Source of the DNA: Candidatus Acidiferrales bacterium
GTDB lineage: Bacteria; Bacteroidota; Ignavibacteria; Kryptoniales; JAKASW01
NCBI GenBank assembly: GCA_035515795.1
Contig: DATJAY010000004.1
Coordinates: forward strand, 208,753 to 272,752
Reading direction: 5' to 3'
DNA: 64,000 nucleotides
Under the pieces are notes generated by a model that did not search any database, had not been told where the DNA came from, and saw only the letters and a list, made by a program, of their open reading frames with translations. Positions 19,633-28,941 of the stretch are shown here, in pieces (position 1 is the stretch's first letter; each line of letters begins with the position of its first letter). Position numbers and translations under genes: made by a program.

Positions 19633-20946
19633 CTACAAACCGTACTTTTTCCTCTTCCGCCAAAGCGTTGCAGGATCGATCCCGAGAATCTTTGAAGCTT
19701 CCTCGACCGTCAGAGATTCATGTACCACTCTCGCGATATAATCTTTCTCAAGTTCATCGAGTGAAACAAGACGCTTGTTCTCCTTACTTTGGATCTCGTC
19801 GGGCAAGTGGTAGGGTTCTATTTTTCTTCCGTGGGCAAGGAGAACTGCGCGTTCGACCACATTTTCAAGTTGACGGATGTTCCCGGGCCATTGATAACCG
19901 GTAAGCATTTTGAACGCTTCGGAACTGACCTCAGGCTGGTTTTGCTTTCCGAATTTTTCGATGAAATGTTTTATGAGAATTGGTATATCGTCGGGTCGTT
20001 CACGCAATGAAGGGAGCTTTATGGTGACTCCGTTAATCCTGTAATAAAGATCATCGCGAAATCGTCCGGAGCCCAGGGCATCTTTAAGATCGCGGTTTGT
20101 TGCCGCGATGAACCGAACATCTACTTTTATTGTTTGCGAATCGCCGACCCTTTCAAATTCCCGGCTCTGGAGAAATCGAAGGAGCTTTGCCTGAGTCGTC
20201 GTAGGTATTTCTGTGATCTCATCCAGGAATACCGTACCGCCATCTGCCATTTCAAATCTTCCCTGGCGATCTTTTACTGCCCCGGTGAACGCACCTTTTA
20301 CATGGCCGAACAGTTCACTTTCGAGGAGGCTCTCCGAAAGGGCGGCGCAGTTCACTGTAACAAAAGGACCGTCTTTGCGCGCGCTCGTATTGTGGATGAA
20401 TCTTGCCATGACTTCCTTGCCCGTGCCGCTTTCGCCTTCGATCAACACGCTTATGTTTGTGTCTGCGACTTCGCGTGCAAGATTGAGCAATGAAAGCATC
20501 TGCGGATTCGTAGTGATTATATCTTCCGACGCCTGATATAAATTTAATTGCTGCTGGAGTTGCTTGAGTTGTCTTTGAAGTTTAAAGTTTTCATGTACTT
20601 TTTGAGCGAAGTGCTGCAGCTCCTGAAAGTCAAAAGGTTTCTGAAGATAATCGTAGGCTCCTTGCTTTATGGCTTGAACCGCGGAGTCAACTGAGCCATG
20701 CGCGGTTACGATCACCGCTATTATGTCGGGGAAAATTTTCTTAATTTCAGCCAGAAGCTGGATGCCATCAAGGGGATACATTTTCAAATCCAGGAATGCA
20801 ATGTCAAATTGTTTTTGGTTGGCAATCTTCAGAGCTTCATCGGATCTTGACACTGCGGTGACCTCGAGCCCGATCGATTCCAGACAAATTTTCATCGTAC
20901 GGAGAATGTTCGGCTCATCGTCTACCAGCAAAACATTTGTTTTCAT
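19633..20946 (-). CDS. NtrC-type sigma-54-dependent response regulator
   Basis: 437 residues in three domains. Receiver at 1-120 ([11 protein letters not shown]; phosphoacceptor Asp in [20 protein letters not shown]). AAA+ domain at about 145-375 with Walker [13 protein letters not shown], the sigma-54 contact loop GAFTGA, Walker [12 protein letters not shown] and sensor/arginine region. C-terminal Fis-type helix-turn-helix ([23 protein letters not shown]). Start is ATG 20946, which overlaps the kinase stop by 4 bases. It should activate sigma-54 promoters. The neighbouring cytochrome locus is a possible target, inferred from position only. Confidence 0.93.
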   Translation of the reverse strand: MKTNVLLVDDEPNILRTMKICLESIGLEVTAVSRSDEALKIANQKQFDIAFLDLKMYPLDGIQLLAEIKKIFPDIIAVIVTAHGSVDSAVQAIKQGAYDYLQKPFDFQELQHFAQKVHENFKLQRQLKQLQQQLNLYQASEDIITTNPQMLSLLNLAREVADTNISVLIEGESGTGKEVMARFIHNTSARKDGPFVTVNCAALSESLLESELFGHVKGAFTGAVKDRQGRFEMADGGTVFLDEITEIPTTTQAKLLRFLQSREFERVGDSQTIKVDVRFIAATNRDLKDALGSGRFRDDLYYRINGVTIKLPSLRERPDDIPILIKHFIEKFGKQNQPEVSSEAFKMLTGYQWPGNIRQLENVVERAVLLAHGRKIEPYHLPDEIQSKENKRLVSLDELEKDYIARVVHESLTVEEASKILGIDPATLWRKRKKYGL

Positions 20947-22811
20947 GCCGAGATCTTTCTTTCGCCGACGATTCTTTTTCCTATCGGGATTGAAAAGGTG
21001 AAGACGGTGCCGATCCCGATTTGGCTTTCGACCCAAATCCTCCCGTCGTATAATTCAACTATCTCCTTCGCGATGGATAACCCCAAGCCGACGGAGCCGG
21101 GCGATGGGTTGGAGGAATCCTGCAACTGCACAAATTTGTCAAAGATTTTTTCCAGTTCGTCCTTTTCAATACCGCACCCCGTGTCTCGCACTGCTACAAC
21201 CAGATTATCTCCGTTCATCGCTGCATCCACGATCACCGTTCCGCCGGCATCAGTAAATCTCAAAGCATTTGTGACTAGATTGGAAATTACCCATGATAAC
21301 TGCTGATAATCAGCCAAGAAAACGGGAATTGCGCCGTCCGTATTGATAATGAGTCTAACATTTTTGTTTGTGAACTGAAGGAGAAGCGGCTGCACTGAAA
21401 ACTCAATCAATGATTTCGTCTCAACTCTGTCTTCCTTTAGCTGTATTTTTCCCGACTCTATTCTTGAAAGTTCGAGCAGTTCACGCACTAATTTGGTCAA
21501 GCGTTCAGCGTCGTGTTTTCCCGCCGCAAGAAGCTCCCGCTGCTTCTTGTTGACATGACCGATATGTTCGTCCTTAAGTATGTCGAAAGTCATGTTGATT
21601 GATGTAAGAGGAGTCCGAAACTCGTGAGAGACCCTTGCCATGAAGTCAGATTTAACTTTGTCCAGCTCTTTAAATTGTGTGACGTCCTGTAAAATCAAAA
21701 CCGCGCCGGAAATTTTTCCGGAGCTTGCCACGGTCGGGTTCAGCTTTATCCTGAAATATCTGTTCTCCCCTTCAAATTTTAATTCGAAGTACGGAGGTAT
21801 GTCGTTTAAGTTTTCTCCGTGGAGACTGCGGTCTACGTACTTGGCAAGTTCCGAATTCTTGACGACATCCTGAAATTGTTTCCCGACCACCTCTTCTTCC
21901 AAGAGGTAAAACAGATCTTCCGCCAACTTATTCATCAACACAAGCCGTCCTTCTATGTCGACGATTATTATCGGATCGGATATTGTAGAAACTATCGTCT
22001 CGGATTTTTTCTTTTCCGAGATGAGTTTTTCAATGTTTATCTCTTCATACTTTTGAAGCCGCTCAGCCATCTTGTTGAACTCGTGTGCCAACTCTCCAAT
22101 TTCATCTCGCGAATTTATGTCGGCCCTGACGTCGAGAAAACCGCGTCCGACTTTTCTGACCGTATCGATCAGCTTTTCTGCAGGTTCTGTGATATAGTGG
22201 GAAAACTGCCAGCTTGCTACTATGCTCAAGACTATTGCCAATGCCAACGCTCCGAGGACTGCGAGTGTCGCTTGATCTCCGGTGTCTGTTACTTTCGTGA
22301 CAGTCTGAACCATAGCGCTGTTGTTTATGTCGAGCAATTGGAAGCATTCAATCTTAATCTTGTCAAGAAGGGGAAGGATATTGTTGTAATGATAATAAAG
22401 GGCAGCTCTGTCACGATCCCGATAAATAATGTCTTTCAGCGTATCGGTGTCGCTGGAATATTTTGAGTAGAGGGAGTCGATTCGCTCCAATATTTTTGCC
22501 CCGCGCTGCAAACCGTTGGAGCTGACCGCTTGTTGAAATGCCGCAAAGAAATTCTTCTGGTTCTCGTGGAATTGTATGTAGCCTGCGTCGCTGTAACCGC
22601 CGAGCATTAATAATTGCGCGCTGTTGTCTTGCTCAAGGCTTCTCAACATGCTTTGCGCGGCGATAACGTTCTGGTAATTCTGTCCGATCATTGTTGTGAC
22701 GGCAGAAGTCAACTCATGAAAGTTATAGATCGACCAAACGCTGACGATCACGTTTATGATCACGAGGACAGTGAATCCAGCCGCGACTTTTGCTCTAAGA
22801 GTGCTGAACAT
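20943..22811 (-). CDS. Membrane sensor histidine kinase, partner of the NtrC-type regulator
   Basis: 622 residues. First membrane helix at about 8-28, a ~145-residue helical periplasmic sensor, second helix at about 180-205, HAMP domain, PAS domain (IISDPIIIVDIEGRLVLMN), then HisKA with the phosphoacceptor in FMARVSHEFRTPLTS, and the ATPase domain with N box LVTNALRFTD, G1 DTGCGIEKDE and G2 VGLGLSIAKEIV. The sensor region resembles the four-helix bundles found in chemoreceptors and in phosphate- or small-molecule kinases; the signal is unknown. Stop overlaps the regulator start (ATGA). Confidence 0.93.
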   Translation of the reverse strand: MFSTLRAKVAAGFTVLVIINVIVSVWSIYNFHELTSAVTTMIGQNYQNVIAAQSMLRSLEQDNSAQLLMLGGYSDAGYIQFHENQKNFFAAFQQAVSSNGLQRGAKILERIDSLYSKYSSDTDTLKDIIYRDRDRAALYYHYNNILPLLDKIKIECFQLLDINNSAMVQTVTKVTDTGDQATLAVLGALALAIVLSIVASWQFSHYITEPAEKLIDTVRKVGRGFLDVRADINSRDEIGELAHEFNKMAERLQKYEEINIEKLISEKKKSETIVSTISDPIIIVDIEGRLVLMNKLAEDLFYLLEEEVVGKQFQDVVKNSELAKYVDRSLHGENLNDIPPYFELKFEGENRYFRIKLNPTVASSGKISGAVLILQDVTQFKELDKVKSDFMARVSHEFRTPLTSINMTFDILKDEHIGHVNKKQRELLAAGKHDAERLTKLVRELLELSRIESGKIQLKEDRVETKSLIEFSVQPLLLQFTNKNVRLIINTDGAIPVFLADYQQLSWVISNLVTNALRFTDAGGTVIVDAAMNGDNLVVAVRDTGCGIEKDELEKIFDKFVQLQDSSNPSPGSVGLGLSIAKEIVELYDGRIWVESQIGIGTVFTFSIPIGKRIVGERKISA

Positions 22812-22961
22812 ATTTATTTATAAGTTTGCAAAACGGAGGATAATTATCAATGTTTGAAGATGCCGGCTGTTAATTCATTGCGTATAGCAAAAAAACGTGC
22901 GCTATGAGGGGGCGCTGCTGAAACATGAGGAAGGAGCGGTGAGTATGAAATGGCTCTGCGG

Positions 22962-22991
22962 AATTATTCCACCTAAAAACAAGGAATAATT
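22962..22991. promoter_or_regulatory. Inverted repeat between kinase and receiver-like gene
   Basis: AATTATTCC (22962-22970) and GGAATAATT (22983-22991) are perfect 9-base arms with a 12-base spacer. It lies in the divergent gap between the histidine kinase and the gene at 23105. It could be an operator; no regulator is known. Confidence 0.4.
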
Positions 22992-23064
22992 ACGCACGCG
23001 TCGCGATGTATATTTATTCAACTCCTTTTTCAGCCAAAAGTAGAGTCTTTTAAGTATCTGCACG

Positions 23065-23080
23065 ATGCCAATCGTGGCAT
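23065..23080. promoter_or_regulatory. Short inverted repeat ATGCCA-ATCG-TGGCAT
   Basis: Perfect 6-base arms around a 4-base centre, 25 bases before the ATG at 23105. It could be an operator or a small RNA hairpin covering the start region. The right arm also resembles half of a sigma-54 element, but the matching downstream half is imperfect. Confidence 0.35.
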
Positions 23081-23104
23081 ATGGCTTGATGAAATGACAC
23101 TGTG

Positions 23105-23470
23105 ATGAGAAAGTCTGAAAAAAAACATGTTTTAGGAATTGTCGCCGATGAAGATGCGATGTTCGACATTCTTGCTAAGTTCCTGACTAAAGAGGGATAT
23201 GAGGTTGAACGGGTGATCCATGAAATCGGTGAAGAGGAAGATCTTTCGTTGATTATTCACGCTCCAACCAGGTCCTCTGATCGATCGAAGAATTTCTTCA
23301 AAAATCTGAAGAAGAAAAAAATTATCATTGCCCAATCTGGAGACGATGAGTACTCAGAAATCGACGACAATACGATTTTATTTTCGGAGCGTCCGCTTAA
23401 TCTGAAGCAACTGAGTGACACGATAGAGAAGGCACTCTCAAGATCGAATCAAGATGTGACTGTTCACTGA
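23105..23470 (+). CDS. Degenerate receiver-like (pseudo-receiver) protein
   Basis: 121 residues, I do not recognise a named family. The ends resemble a response regulator receiver: the start VLGIVADEDAMFDILAKFLTKEGYEV imitates the first strand and helix, and the end LFSERPLNLKQLSDTIEKAL imitates the KPF loop and last helix. In between, the phosphoacceptor strand reads LSLIIHAPTRSS with no Asp at the expected place, and the KPF lysine is replaced by Arg (ERPL). If this is a receiver it cannot be phosphorylated normally. It lies between the two-component pair and the cytochrome locus and may work as a connector. ATG 23105 chosen over the adjacent GTG 23102. Confidence 0.5.
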   Translation: MRKSEKKHVLGIVADEDAMFDILAKFLTKEGYEVERVIHEIGEEEDLSLIIHAPTRSSDRSKNFFKNLKKKKIIIAQSGDDEYSEIDDNTILFSERPLNLKQLSDTIEKALSRSNQDVTVH

Positions 23471-23638
23471 ATAAATGCAGTTGAGATATCGAAATTGAAA
23501 ATAATTGCTGAAGCACCACATAGTGAAATGAGTTTTGGGCTGCTGATTTATATAAATGCTACTCGCTCAGGGGAAGGCACTGCCATACTTCGGCGGCCCA
23601 AAAAATTTTGTTAGAATTTCTTTTCTTTCCTCCTCCTG

Positions 23639-23676
23639 CTGCTGTCAGGGAAAAAATTTAGCGTCCCTGACAGCAG
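23639..23676. promoter_or_regulatory. Perfect 13-base inverted repeat upstream of the cytochrome locus
   Basis: CTGCTGTCAGGGA (23639-23651) and TCCCTGACAGCAG (23664-23676) are exact complements with a 12-base spacer, 62 bases before the ATG of the large cytochrome gene. No U-run follows, which speaks against a simple terminator. It may be an operator or a leader hairpin controlling the cytochrome operon; it could also end the transcript of the receiver-like gene. Confidence 0.5.
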
Positions 23677-23737
23677 TCTCCTATTAACAAGGCGCGGAAA
23701 GTTTGCTCAAGTTGCACCAAATGAGTAATATTGCAGG

Positions 23738-26413
23738 ATGAAGCATCTACTTATTTTGTCGTTCTCTGCCTCATTTCTTGGTCTAATAGGACCGGCATTC
23801 GGGCAGTCCAATGACGATTGCCTGACTTGCCACTCTGATTCCTCGTTGACAATGGAGAAAAGTGGAACAGCGGTTAGTCTTTATGTCAATGAGAAAAGCT
23901 TTAAGTCGTCCGTTCATGGGGACGCGTCCTGCGTCGATTGCCATGCGGGGTTTGATCCTAATAGCACTCCTCACAAAAAAGAAATAACTCCGGTCGATTG
24001 CGGCAGCTGCCACGATATCCCATTAGCAAAAGACACCAAACAAATGAAAGGACTGGCACACTCCAGGCTTCAATGTTTCGATTGTCATGGCAAACATGAC
24101 ATACAATCAACAGATAAAATCGCTGGAGACAGAGAATGTCTATCGTGTCATTCGGCGGAAAAGATTTTCCTTACATCTGCACATGCAAGAGCTGACATAA
24201 ATAAGAATAAAATGGGCTGCGAATCGTGCCACGATAAGGCCCACGAGGTAATGGCTGTGACGCCGGGGCGATGGGCGGCTGAAGACACTCTTTGCGCTCG
24301 GTGTCACGGAGGAATTAATTCTGCAATCGAGGCAGGAGTCCACAAGAAGGCTTTTGTCAGCGGATCTTTGACTTGTGTGAGCTGCCACGCCGCGCACGGG
24401 ACGCAAGTTTCTAAAGCAATCATCTCTCAGAACGCTTGTTTCAAGTGCCACACCGACAAAAGGCTTCTTGTTGCGGGGCGATTGTCAGGCAGCGAAATCT
24501 CTCTCGTGCAATCGTACGATCACAGCATACACGAGGAGTCGGTAAGAAAAAATGGGAAGGGTGCGACCTGCATAGACTGTCATGGCTCGCACACGATCAA
24601 ACCTGCAAGCGATCCGGCGTCTCCGGTTAACCGTGCAAATATCGTCGCGACATGCGGAAGATGTCATGCAGACATCGAAACTCATTATCTGAATTCGTCG
24701 CACGGTCAGGGCTTCAAGAACGGGCTTGCTGTTTCTCCGGTCTGCACTGATTGCCACAATGAACATAGTATTAATTCGATAAGCGATCCAAACTCGCCGG
24801 TGAGCCGCGCTAATGAACCCAAGATATGTCTTGATTGTCATATTGGTAATGAGGCGGTGTTAAAGATCGTTGGGGTTTCGCCCGCCTTTCTGGAAAGCAT
24901 AAAATACAGTGTTCATCTGGTTGCGCTTTCGAAAGGAAATCTAAAGGCTGCGACCTGCAGCGACTGCCACGGGGCGCATGATATGCTGCCCGCAGGAAAT
25001 CCTCAGTCAAAAGTTTTCAGGAATAATATTCCCAGCACATGCGGACAGAGCGGCTGTCATCAAAATGTCGCCGCAAAATATTTCGATGGGATTCACGGCA
25101 AGGCAATTCTGGCGGGGAACAACAGCGCGCCGGTTTGCACGAACTGCCACGGCGACCATCAAATATTGGCCCCCAGCAATCCGCAATCCACGGTTTCAAA
25201 CGGAAATATAGTTCAGGTTTGTTCTCAGTGTCACGGTTCCGTCAGCCTAACACAGCGTTACGGTTTGCCTCAACAGACAGTGGGGAGTTACCTGGATAGT
25301 TATCATGGACTCGCCACGCAGGGCGGATCGACGACAGTTGCAAATTGTGCGAGCTGTCATGGATCGCACGACATAAAGCCATCCTCTGATCCGACGTCGC
25401 CAATCAACAAGGCAAACCTTGCCGGAACCTGCGGAAAATGCCATTCAGGCGCTGATGCACAGTTTGCTTCTGCTGCTGTCCACGTCTTGCCTGCTTCCAG
25501 GAACGATCCGCTGCTTTATTGGATTTCTCAGATTTACGTCGTGATGATCGCAGGCATCATCGGACTTATGATTCTTCATAATATTTTTGATTTCACCAAG
25601 AAGGCAAAACGTAAGCTTAAAAAGCGGAGAAATCCATCATTCGAGCACATCCACTTTGAAGCTAGACTCCATACGAGAATGACAAAGTGGGAGATGGCCC
25701 AGCATTGGGGCTTGCTGATCAGTTTCACGCTCCTTGTTCTTACCGGATTCATGCTGAGATTTCCCGATTCGTGGTGGGTGAAATCGATCCGCGCTGTCGG
25801 AGGGGGAGGAGAAACCGTGTTTGAACTCAGGAGTCTTGTCCACCGGATGAGCGCAATCCTGCTGATTGCTACTGCTCTTGTCCACTTCTATTACATAATT
25901 TTTACAAAGAGGGGGAGAGAATTTATCCATGATATGATCCCGAGACTTAAAGATGCTCGTGACGTCAAGGATATTATAAAGTATTTCCTCGGGTTGGAAA
26001 ATCAGCGGCCGAAATTCGACAGATTCAGCTACGTCGAAAAAGCTGAATATTGGGCCCTGATTTGGGGAACGGTGGTCATGGTGACAACCGGTCTGCTTCT
26101 TTGGTTCGACAATCTCTCGTTGGGGCTATTCACAAAACTTGGCCTTGATGCTGCGACATTAATCCATTACTATGAAGCGATACTTGCTTCACTGTCGATT
26201 GTCGTTTGGCATTTATATTTTGTTGTGTTTAACCCTGATGTTTATCCGATGAACCTTTCGTGGTTGTTCGGTACGATAACCGAAGAGGAGATGTTTGACG
26301 AACATCCCTTGGAATTAGAGCGGCTGAAAGAAAAAGAGGAAAGGGCAAATGAAATCGTCGTCGAAAACGGAAATGAGACCCCATCGACGGAAGATGACAG
26401 CGTCGAGCGGTAA
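23738..26413 (+). CDS. CbcL-like inner-membrane multihaem cytochrome c with cytochrome b tail
   Basis: 891 residues. Signal peptide (1-22), then a periplasmic domain of ~570 residues with 18 CXXCH motifs and one CX4CH (CGQSGCH, near residue 436), so up to 19 haem c groups. It is built of repeated units containing a histidine and SDPxSPxxxAN linkers. From about residue 590 there are hydrophobic segments of a di-haem cytochrome b (AQHWGLLISFTLLVLTGF; LVHRMSAILLIATALVHFYY; ALIWGTVVMVTTGLLLW; IVVWHLYFVVF) with paired membrane histidines. This arrangement is that of Geobacter CbcL, a menaquinol oxidase that passes electrons to periplasmic carriers. Head of a cytochrome operon. Confidence 0.85.
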   Translation: MKHLLILSFSASFLGLIGPAFGQSNDDCLTCHSDSSLTMEKSGTAVSLYVNEKSFKSSVHGDASCVDCHAGFDPNSTPHKKEITPVDCGSCHDIPLAKDTKQMKGLAHSRLQCFDCHGKHDIQSTDKIAGDRECLSCHSAEKIFLTSAHARADINKNKMGCESCHDKAHEVMAVTPGRWAAEDTLCARCHGGINSAIEAGVHKKAFVSGSLTCVSCHAAHGTQVSKAIISQNACFKCHTDKRLLVAGRLSGSEISLVQSYDHSIHEESVRKNGKGATCIDCHGSHTIKPASDPASPVNRANIVATCGRCHADIETHYLNSSHGQGFKNGLAVSPVCTDCHNEHSINSISDPNSPVSRANEPKICLDCHIGNEAVLKIVGVSPAFLESIKYSVHLVALSKGNLKAATCSDCHGAHDMLPAGNPQSKVFRNNIPSTCGQSGCHQNVAAKYFDGIHGKAILAGNNSAPVCTNCHGDHQILAPSNPQSTVSNGNIVQVCSQCHGSVSLTQRYGLPQQTVGSYLDSYHGLATQGGSTTVANCASCHGSHDIKPSSDPTSPINKANLAGTCGKCHSGADAQFASAAVHVLPASRNDPLLYWISQIYVVMIAGIIGLMILHNIFDFTKKAKRKLKKRRNPSFEHIHFEARLHTRMTKWEMAQHWGLLISFTLLVLTGFMLRFPDSWWVKSIRAVGGGGETVFELRSLVHRMSAILLIATALVHFYYIIFTKRGREFIHDMIPRLKDARDVKDIIKYFLGLENQRPKFDRFSYVEKAEYWALIWGTVVMVTTGLLLWFDNLSLGLFTKLGLDAATLIHYYEAILASLSIVVWHLYFVVFNPDVYPMNLSWLFGTITEEEMFDEHPLELERLKEKEERANEIVVENGNETPSTEDDSVER

Positions 26414-26765
26414 GATCAGTTCGAGTTTGAAGAAACACTTTGAATCGCTGGTGACAACGAGGATCAGCATCGTACTCCAAATGATGTACGCGCATCCCGA
26501 CGAATTGGTTGATCTTGAAAGCGGCGAGAAATATATTTGCAGTGTCTGCGACCGTGAATACAAAAGGTGCGAAGTCGAACTCGATTACAGATGTGAAGTT
26601 GCAAGAAAGCTTGAAACCGAATTCAAGGAGCTTGAGCTTGCCTTAAGCAGGCTGCGTGGCGGGAATTATGGATTTTGCGAGAGATGCTATAAATTTATCG
26701 GGAAAGAAGAACTTGAGAGAATGCTTACTCGAACCGTCTGCGATTCATGCGGCGGGCTGAGTTGA
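26349..26765 (+). CDS. DksA/TraR-type zinc-finger protein
   Basis: 138 residues. The C-terminal half has the DksA/TraR finger: YGFCERCYKFIG ... VCDSCGG (two CXXC pairs 17 residues apart). A further CXXC (CSVC near residue 65) sits in front of a helical stretch. DksA-type proteins bind RNA polymerase through the secondary channel, but the N-terminal coiled coil with its acidic tip is not obvious here, so regulation of transcription is only suggested. It starts 65 bases inside the preceding cytochrome gene in another frame, after a good AAAGGG site, so the two are translationally linked. Confidence 0.7.
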   Translation: MKSSSKTEMRPHRRKMTASSGKISSSLKKHFESLVTTRISIVLQMMYAHPDELVDLESGEKYICSVCDREYKRCEVELDYRCEVARKLETEFKELELALSRLRGGNYGFCERCYKFIGKEELERMLTRTVCDSCGGLS

Positions 26766-26842
26766 CATGAAACAACCCTTGTAAGATAAAGCAGTACCAT
26801 TATTGAAAATGCAGTAGCACAAATGAAAACGGAGGTAACATC

Positions 26843-27394
26843 ATGAAATCTGTAGCGTCAGTTTTGGTGATAATTTTATTTTCGGCGATCGTGTCGATCG
26901 CGGCCGACAATAATCATCAATATGTCGGTGTTCAGGTTTGCAGCATGTGCCATAAAACTGACAAGAACGGTCAGCAGTTTCAAAAATGGCAGGCAAGCAA
27001 ACATTCACAGGCAATGAAAGCCCTCGAGACTGCCGACGCTGACAAGATAGCGGCTGCCCACGGTGTGAAAGGAAAAGCCTCTGAAGCGAAAGAGTGCATA
27101 GAATGTCACCAGACTGCTTACGATGCGCCGGCTTCCTTGCTCGGCCCGAAGTTCAGCAAAGAAGACGGCGTACAGTGTGAATCGTGCCATGGTGCAGGCA
27201 ACGACTACAAAGCGATGTCGACCATGAAAGACAAGCAAAAAGCGATTGCCGCAGGATTGACAGTTCTCTCGGTCGATGATGGCAGTGCCGAGAAACTCTG
27301 CGAAACCTGCCACAACAAGAAGAGCCCGACATTCAAATCTTTCGATTTTAAGAAGATGTGGGCCGAGATTGCTCACCCTGTTCCTAAGCAATAA
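26843..27394 (+). CDS. Tetrahaem cytochrome c, c554-like
   Basis: 183 residues. Signal peptide (1-20, ending IAA), then four CXXCH motifs: CSMCH, CIECH, CESCH, CETCH. The segment YVGVQVCSMCH, the spacing FQKWQASKHSQAMKAL and GVQCESCHGAG match the cytochrome c554 family of small periplasmic electron carriers. Good AGGAGG-like site (CGGAGGT). In this locus it would most simply carry electrons from the CbcL-like protein across the periplasm; that is inference from order. Confidence 0.88.
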   Translation: MKSVASVLVIILFSAIVSIAADNNHQYVGVQVCSMCHKTDKNGQQFQKWQASKHSQAMKALETADADKIAAAHGVKGKASEAKECIECHQTAYDAPASLLGPKFSKEDGVQCESCHGAGNDYKAMSTMKDKQKAIAAGLTVLSVDDGSAEKLCETCHNKKSPTFKSFDFKKMWAEIAHPVPKQ

Positions 27395-27562
27395 GAAGTT
27401 TGTAAGTTCGGAAGAGAAGGAAGTGGAGTTGCTGGGAGGGCCGGCGTTGGCTGCGCCTGAGGTCATTATAGGCGAGGTGCATTGCGGCAGCGTCCTTCCG
27501 TTTACCCATTCGAACGACTTAACATCTTGTTTTTTCTTTGAGAACAAAAAGAGAGGTGGGCC

Positions 27563-28930
27563 GTGAAAAGTTTCTCTCATCGGTCAGCTATTCGCACTGA
27601 GCGCTCTGCTTTCAGCTGTCGGTTACCGGTTGATAAACAAGTGCTGTTGATGATATTTGCAGCCACTTTCCTTTTTGTTGATGCCTGTGCCCAGTCATTT
27701 AGCGGGAGATTCGTTACAACCTTTTATTCATACCAGCAGTACGATACCACCAATACGTCGAAGATAAGTCTCCGCGGCTTTGAAGCTATGCAACTAAATT
27801 TTGGAACGGGCGATTATCAATTACATACCTACATTCTAGCGACGAACGATTTCATAACAAGTCAACCAAACGATCCGCTGCTTCGAGCGGAGAATTTATA
27901 CCTTGAGGCGCGCAACGTTGCCGATGCCGTTAATCTAAAGATCGGCAGGCAGCCGGTGTTTCAACAGGTGGGAATTTCTTCGTTTGATGGCTTGAGTGCC
28001 GATGCAAATTTCCTCGACAACAAAATTAGTCTCGTGGTTTTTGGAGGCTCGCTTCCTCCGGTTGATGAAAGGTTCAAGCTGAATTCTGATCTGAAAGATA
28101 ACTTGGTGTCCGGCGCACAGGCGAGCTATTCGCCTTTTGAAAATTTCAGGATTGGCGGCGCCTATGTAGACAAGACATTTAAGCCGTCGAGCTACTACGC
28201 GCTCAGAAGAGACAGTATTGATGCGCCGAGCGACGTTCGTCAGGTATTGATAGACCCATCATCAGTGGCAAGTCAGTTCGTTTCCGGCGACGTTTTCTAT
28301 TACACACAAGACGTTTCCGGATATCTCAGGCTGGATTACGACTTAAACTTTGAGGAGTGGAATCGTACCGAAGTTTCTTTTCGTTATTCGCCGATAACCG
28401 CCCTATCTGCCGATGTCGGATATTTTCATCATGATTCGAGGTTGCCATTCAACTCGATATTCTCAGTGTTCGACCATAGTGGTACTGACGAGTACGATTT
28501 TGGATTAAATTACTTTTTGATGAAAGATGTTTCTGCTTACGGCTCCGTCAATAAGATCTATTATTCCGGTGATAATTCAACCCAGTTTACAATTGGCGCG
28601 AACGTTTATTTGTTTAACCTGAACTTTTCTCACGATGATGGATTTGCCGGGAACCTGAACGGCGTAAGCGCGCAGCTCATCTATCCTTTCATGGACCGGA
28701 AGCTTATGCTGATTGCATCCGGTGAAATCACCGGTTATAAGATATTGCAGGCTGATTCTTTGCCCACAAGCCGCTTGTACAGCGGCTCGCTTGGCTTGAC
28801 GTGCAGGCCCGTAAATCTTCTATCAGTTACCTTGCAAGCTCAATACTATCAGGATCCGGTTTACAGAAACGACTTCCGCGGGTATCTGCAGGTGAGCTAC
28901 TATTTCTTCAGTAAATCAGGTATGCAGTGA
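27563..28930 (+). CDS. Outer-membrane beta-barrel protein, candidate porin of a porin-cytochrome conduit
   Basis: 455 residues. GTG start after GAGAGGTGGG; a long N-terminus precedes the hydrophobic export signal (about residues 28-45, ending ACAQ). The mature part alternates polar and hydrophobic residues in many short strands with aromatic ends (FVTTFYSYQQYD, YQLHTYILATNDF, VNLKIGRQPVFQ, DVSGYLRLDYDLNF) and ends in a strand with terminal aromatic residues (YLQVSYYFFSKS). No haem motif. Sitting between a periplasmic and two multihaem cytochromes, it could be the barrel that holds an electron conduit in the outer membrane, as OmbB or MtrB do; I see no direct sequence signature for that. Confidence 0.65.
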   Translation: MKSFSHRSAIRTERSAFSCRLPVDKQVLLMIFAATFLFVDACAQSFSGRFVTTFYSYQQYDTTNTSKISLRGFEAMQLNFGTGDYQLHTYILATNDFITSQPNDPLLRAENLYLEARNVADAVNLKIGRQPVFQQVGISSFDGLSADANFLDNKISLVVFGGSLPPVDERFKLNSDLKDNLVSGAQASYSPFENFRIGGAYVDKTFKPSSYYALRRDSIDAPSDVRQVLIDPSSVASQFVSGDVFYYTQDVSGYLRLDYDLNFEEWNRTEVSFRYSPITALSADVGYFHHDSRLPFNSIFSVFDHSGTDEYDFGLNYFLMKDVSAYGSVNKIYYSGDNSTQFTIGANVYLFNLNFSHDDGFAGNLNGVSAQLIYPFMDRKLMLIASGEITGYKILQADSLPTSRLYSGSLGLTCRPVNLLSVTLQAQYYQDPVYRNDFRGYLQVSYYFFSKSGMQ

Positions 28931-28941
28931 TGGAGGCGAGC

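Noticed and set aside
23075..23090. Sigma-54 promoter (TGGCAT ... TTGAT) before the receiver-like gene
   Set aside because: The essential GC of the -12 element reads GA, and a transcript start would fall only about five bases before the ATG.
27276..27566. 96-codon plus-strand frame between the c554-like and barrel genes
   Set aside because: It overlaps the end of the cytochrome gene in another frame, has a basic low-complexity product and no ribosome binding site.
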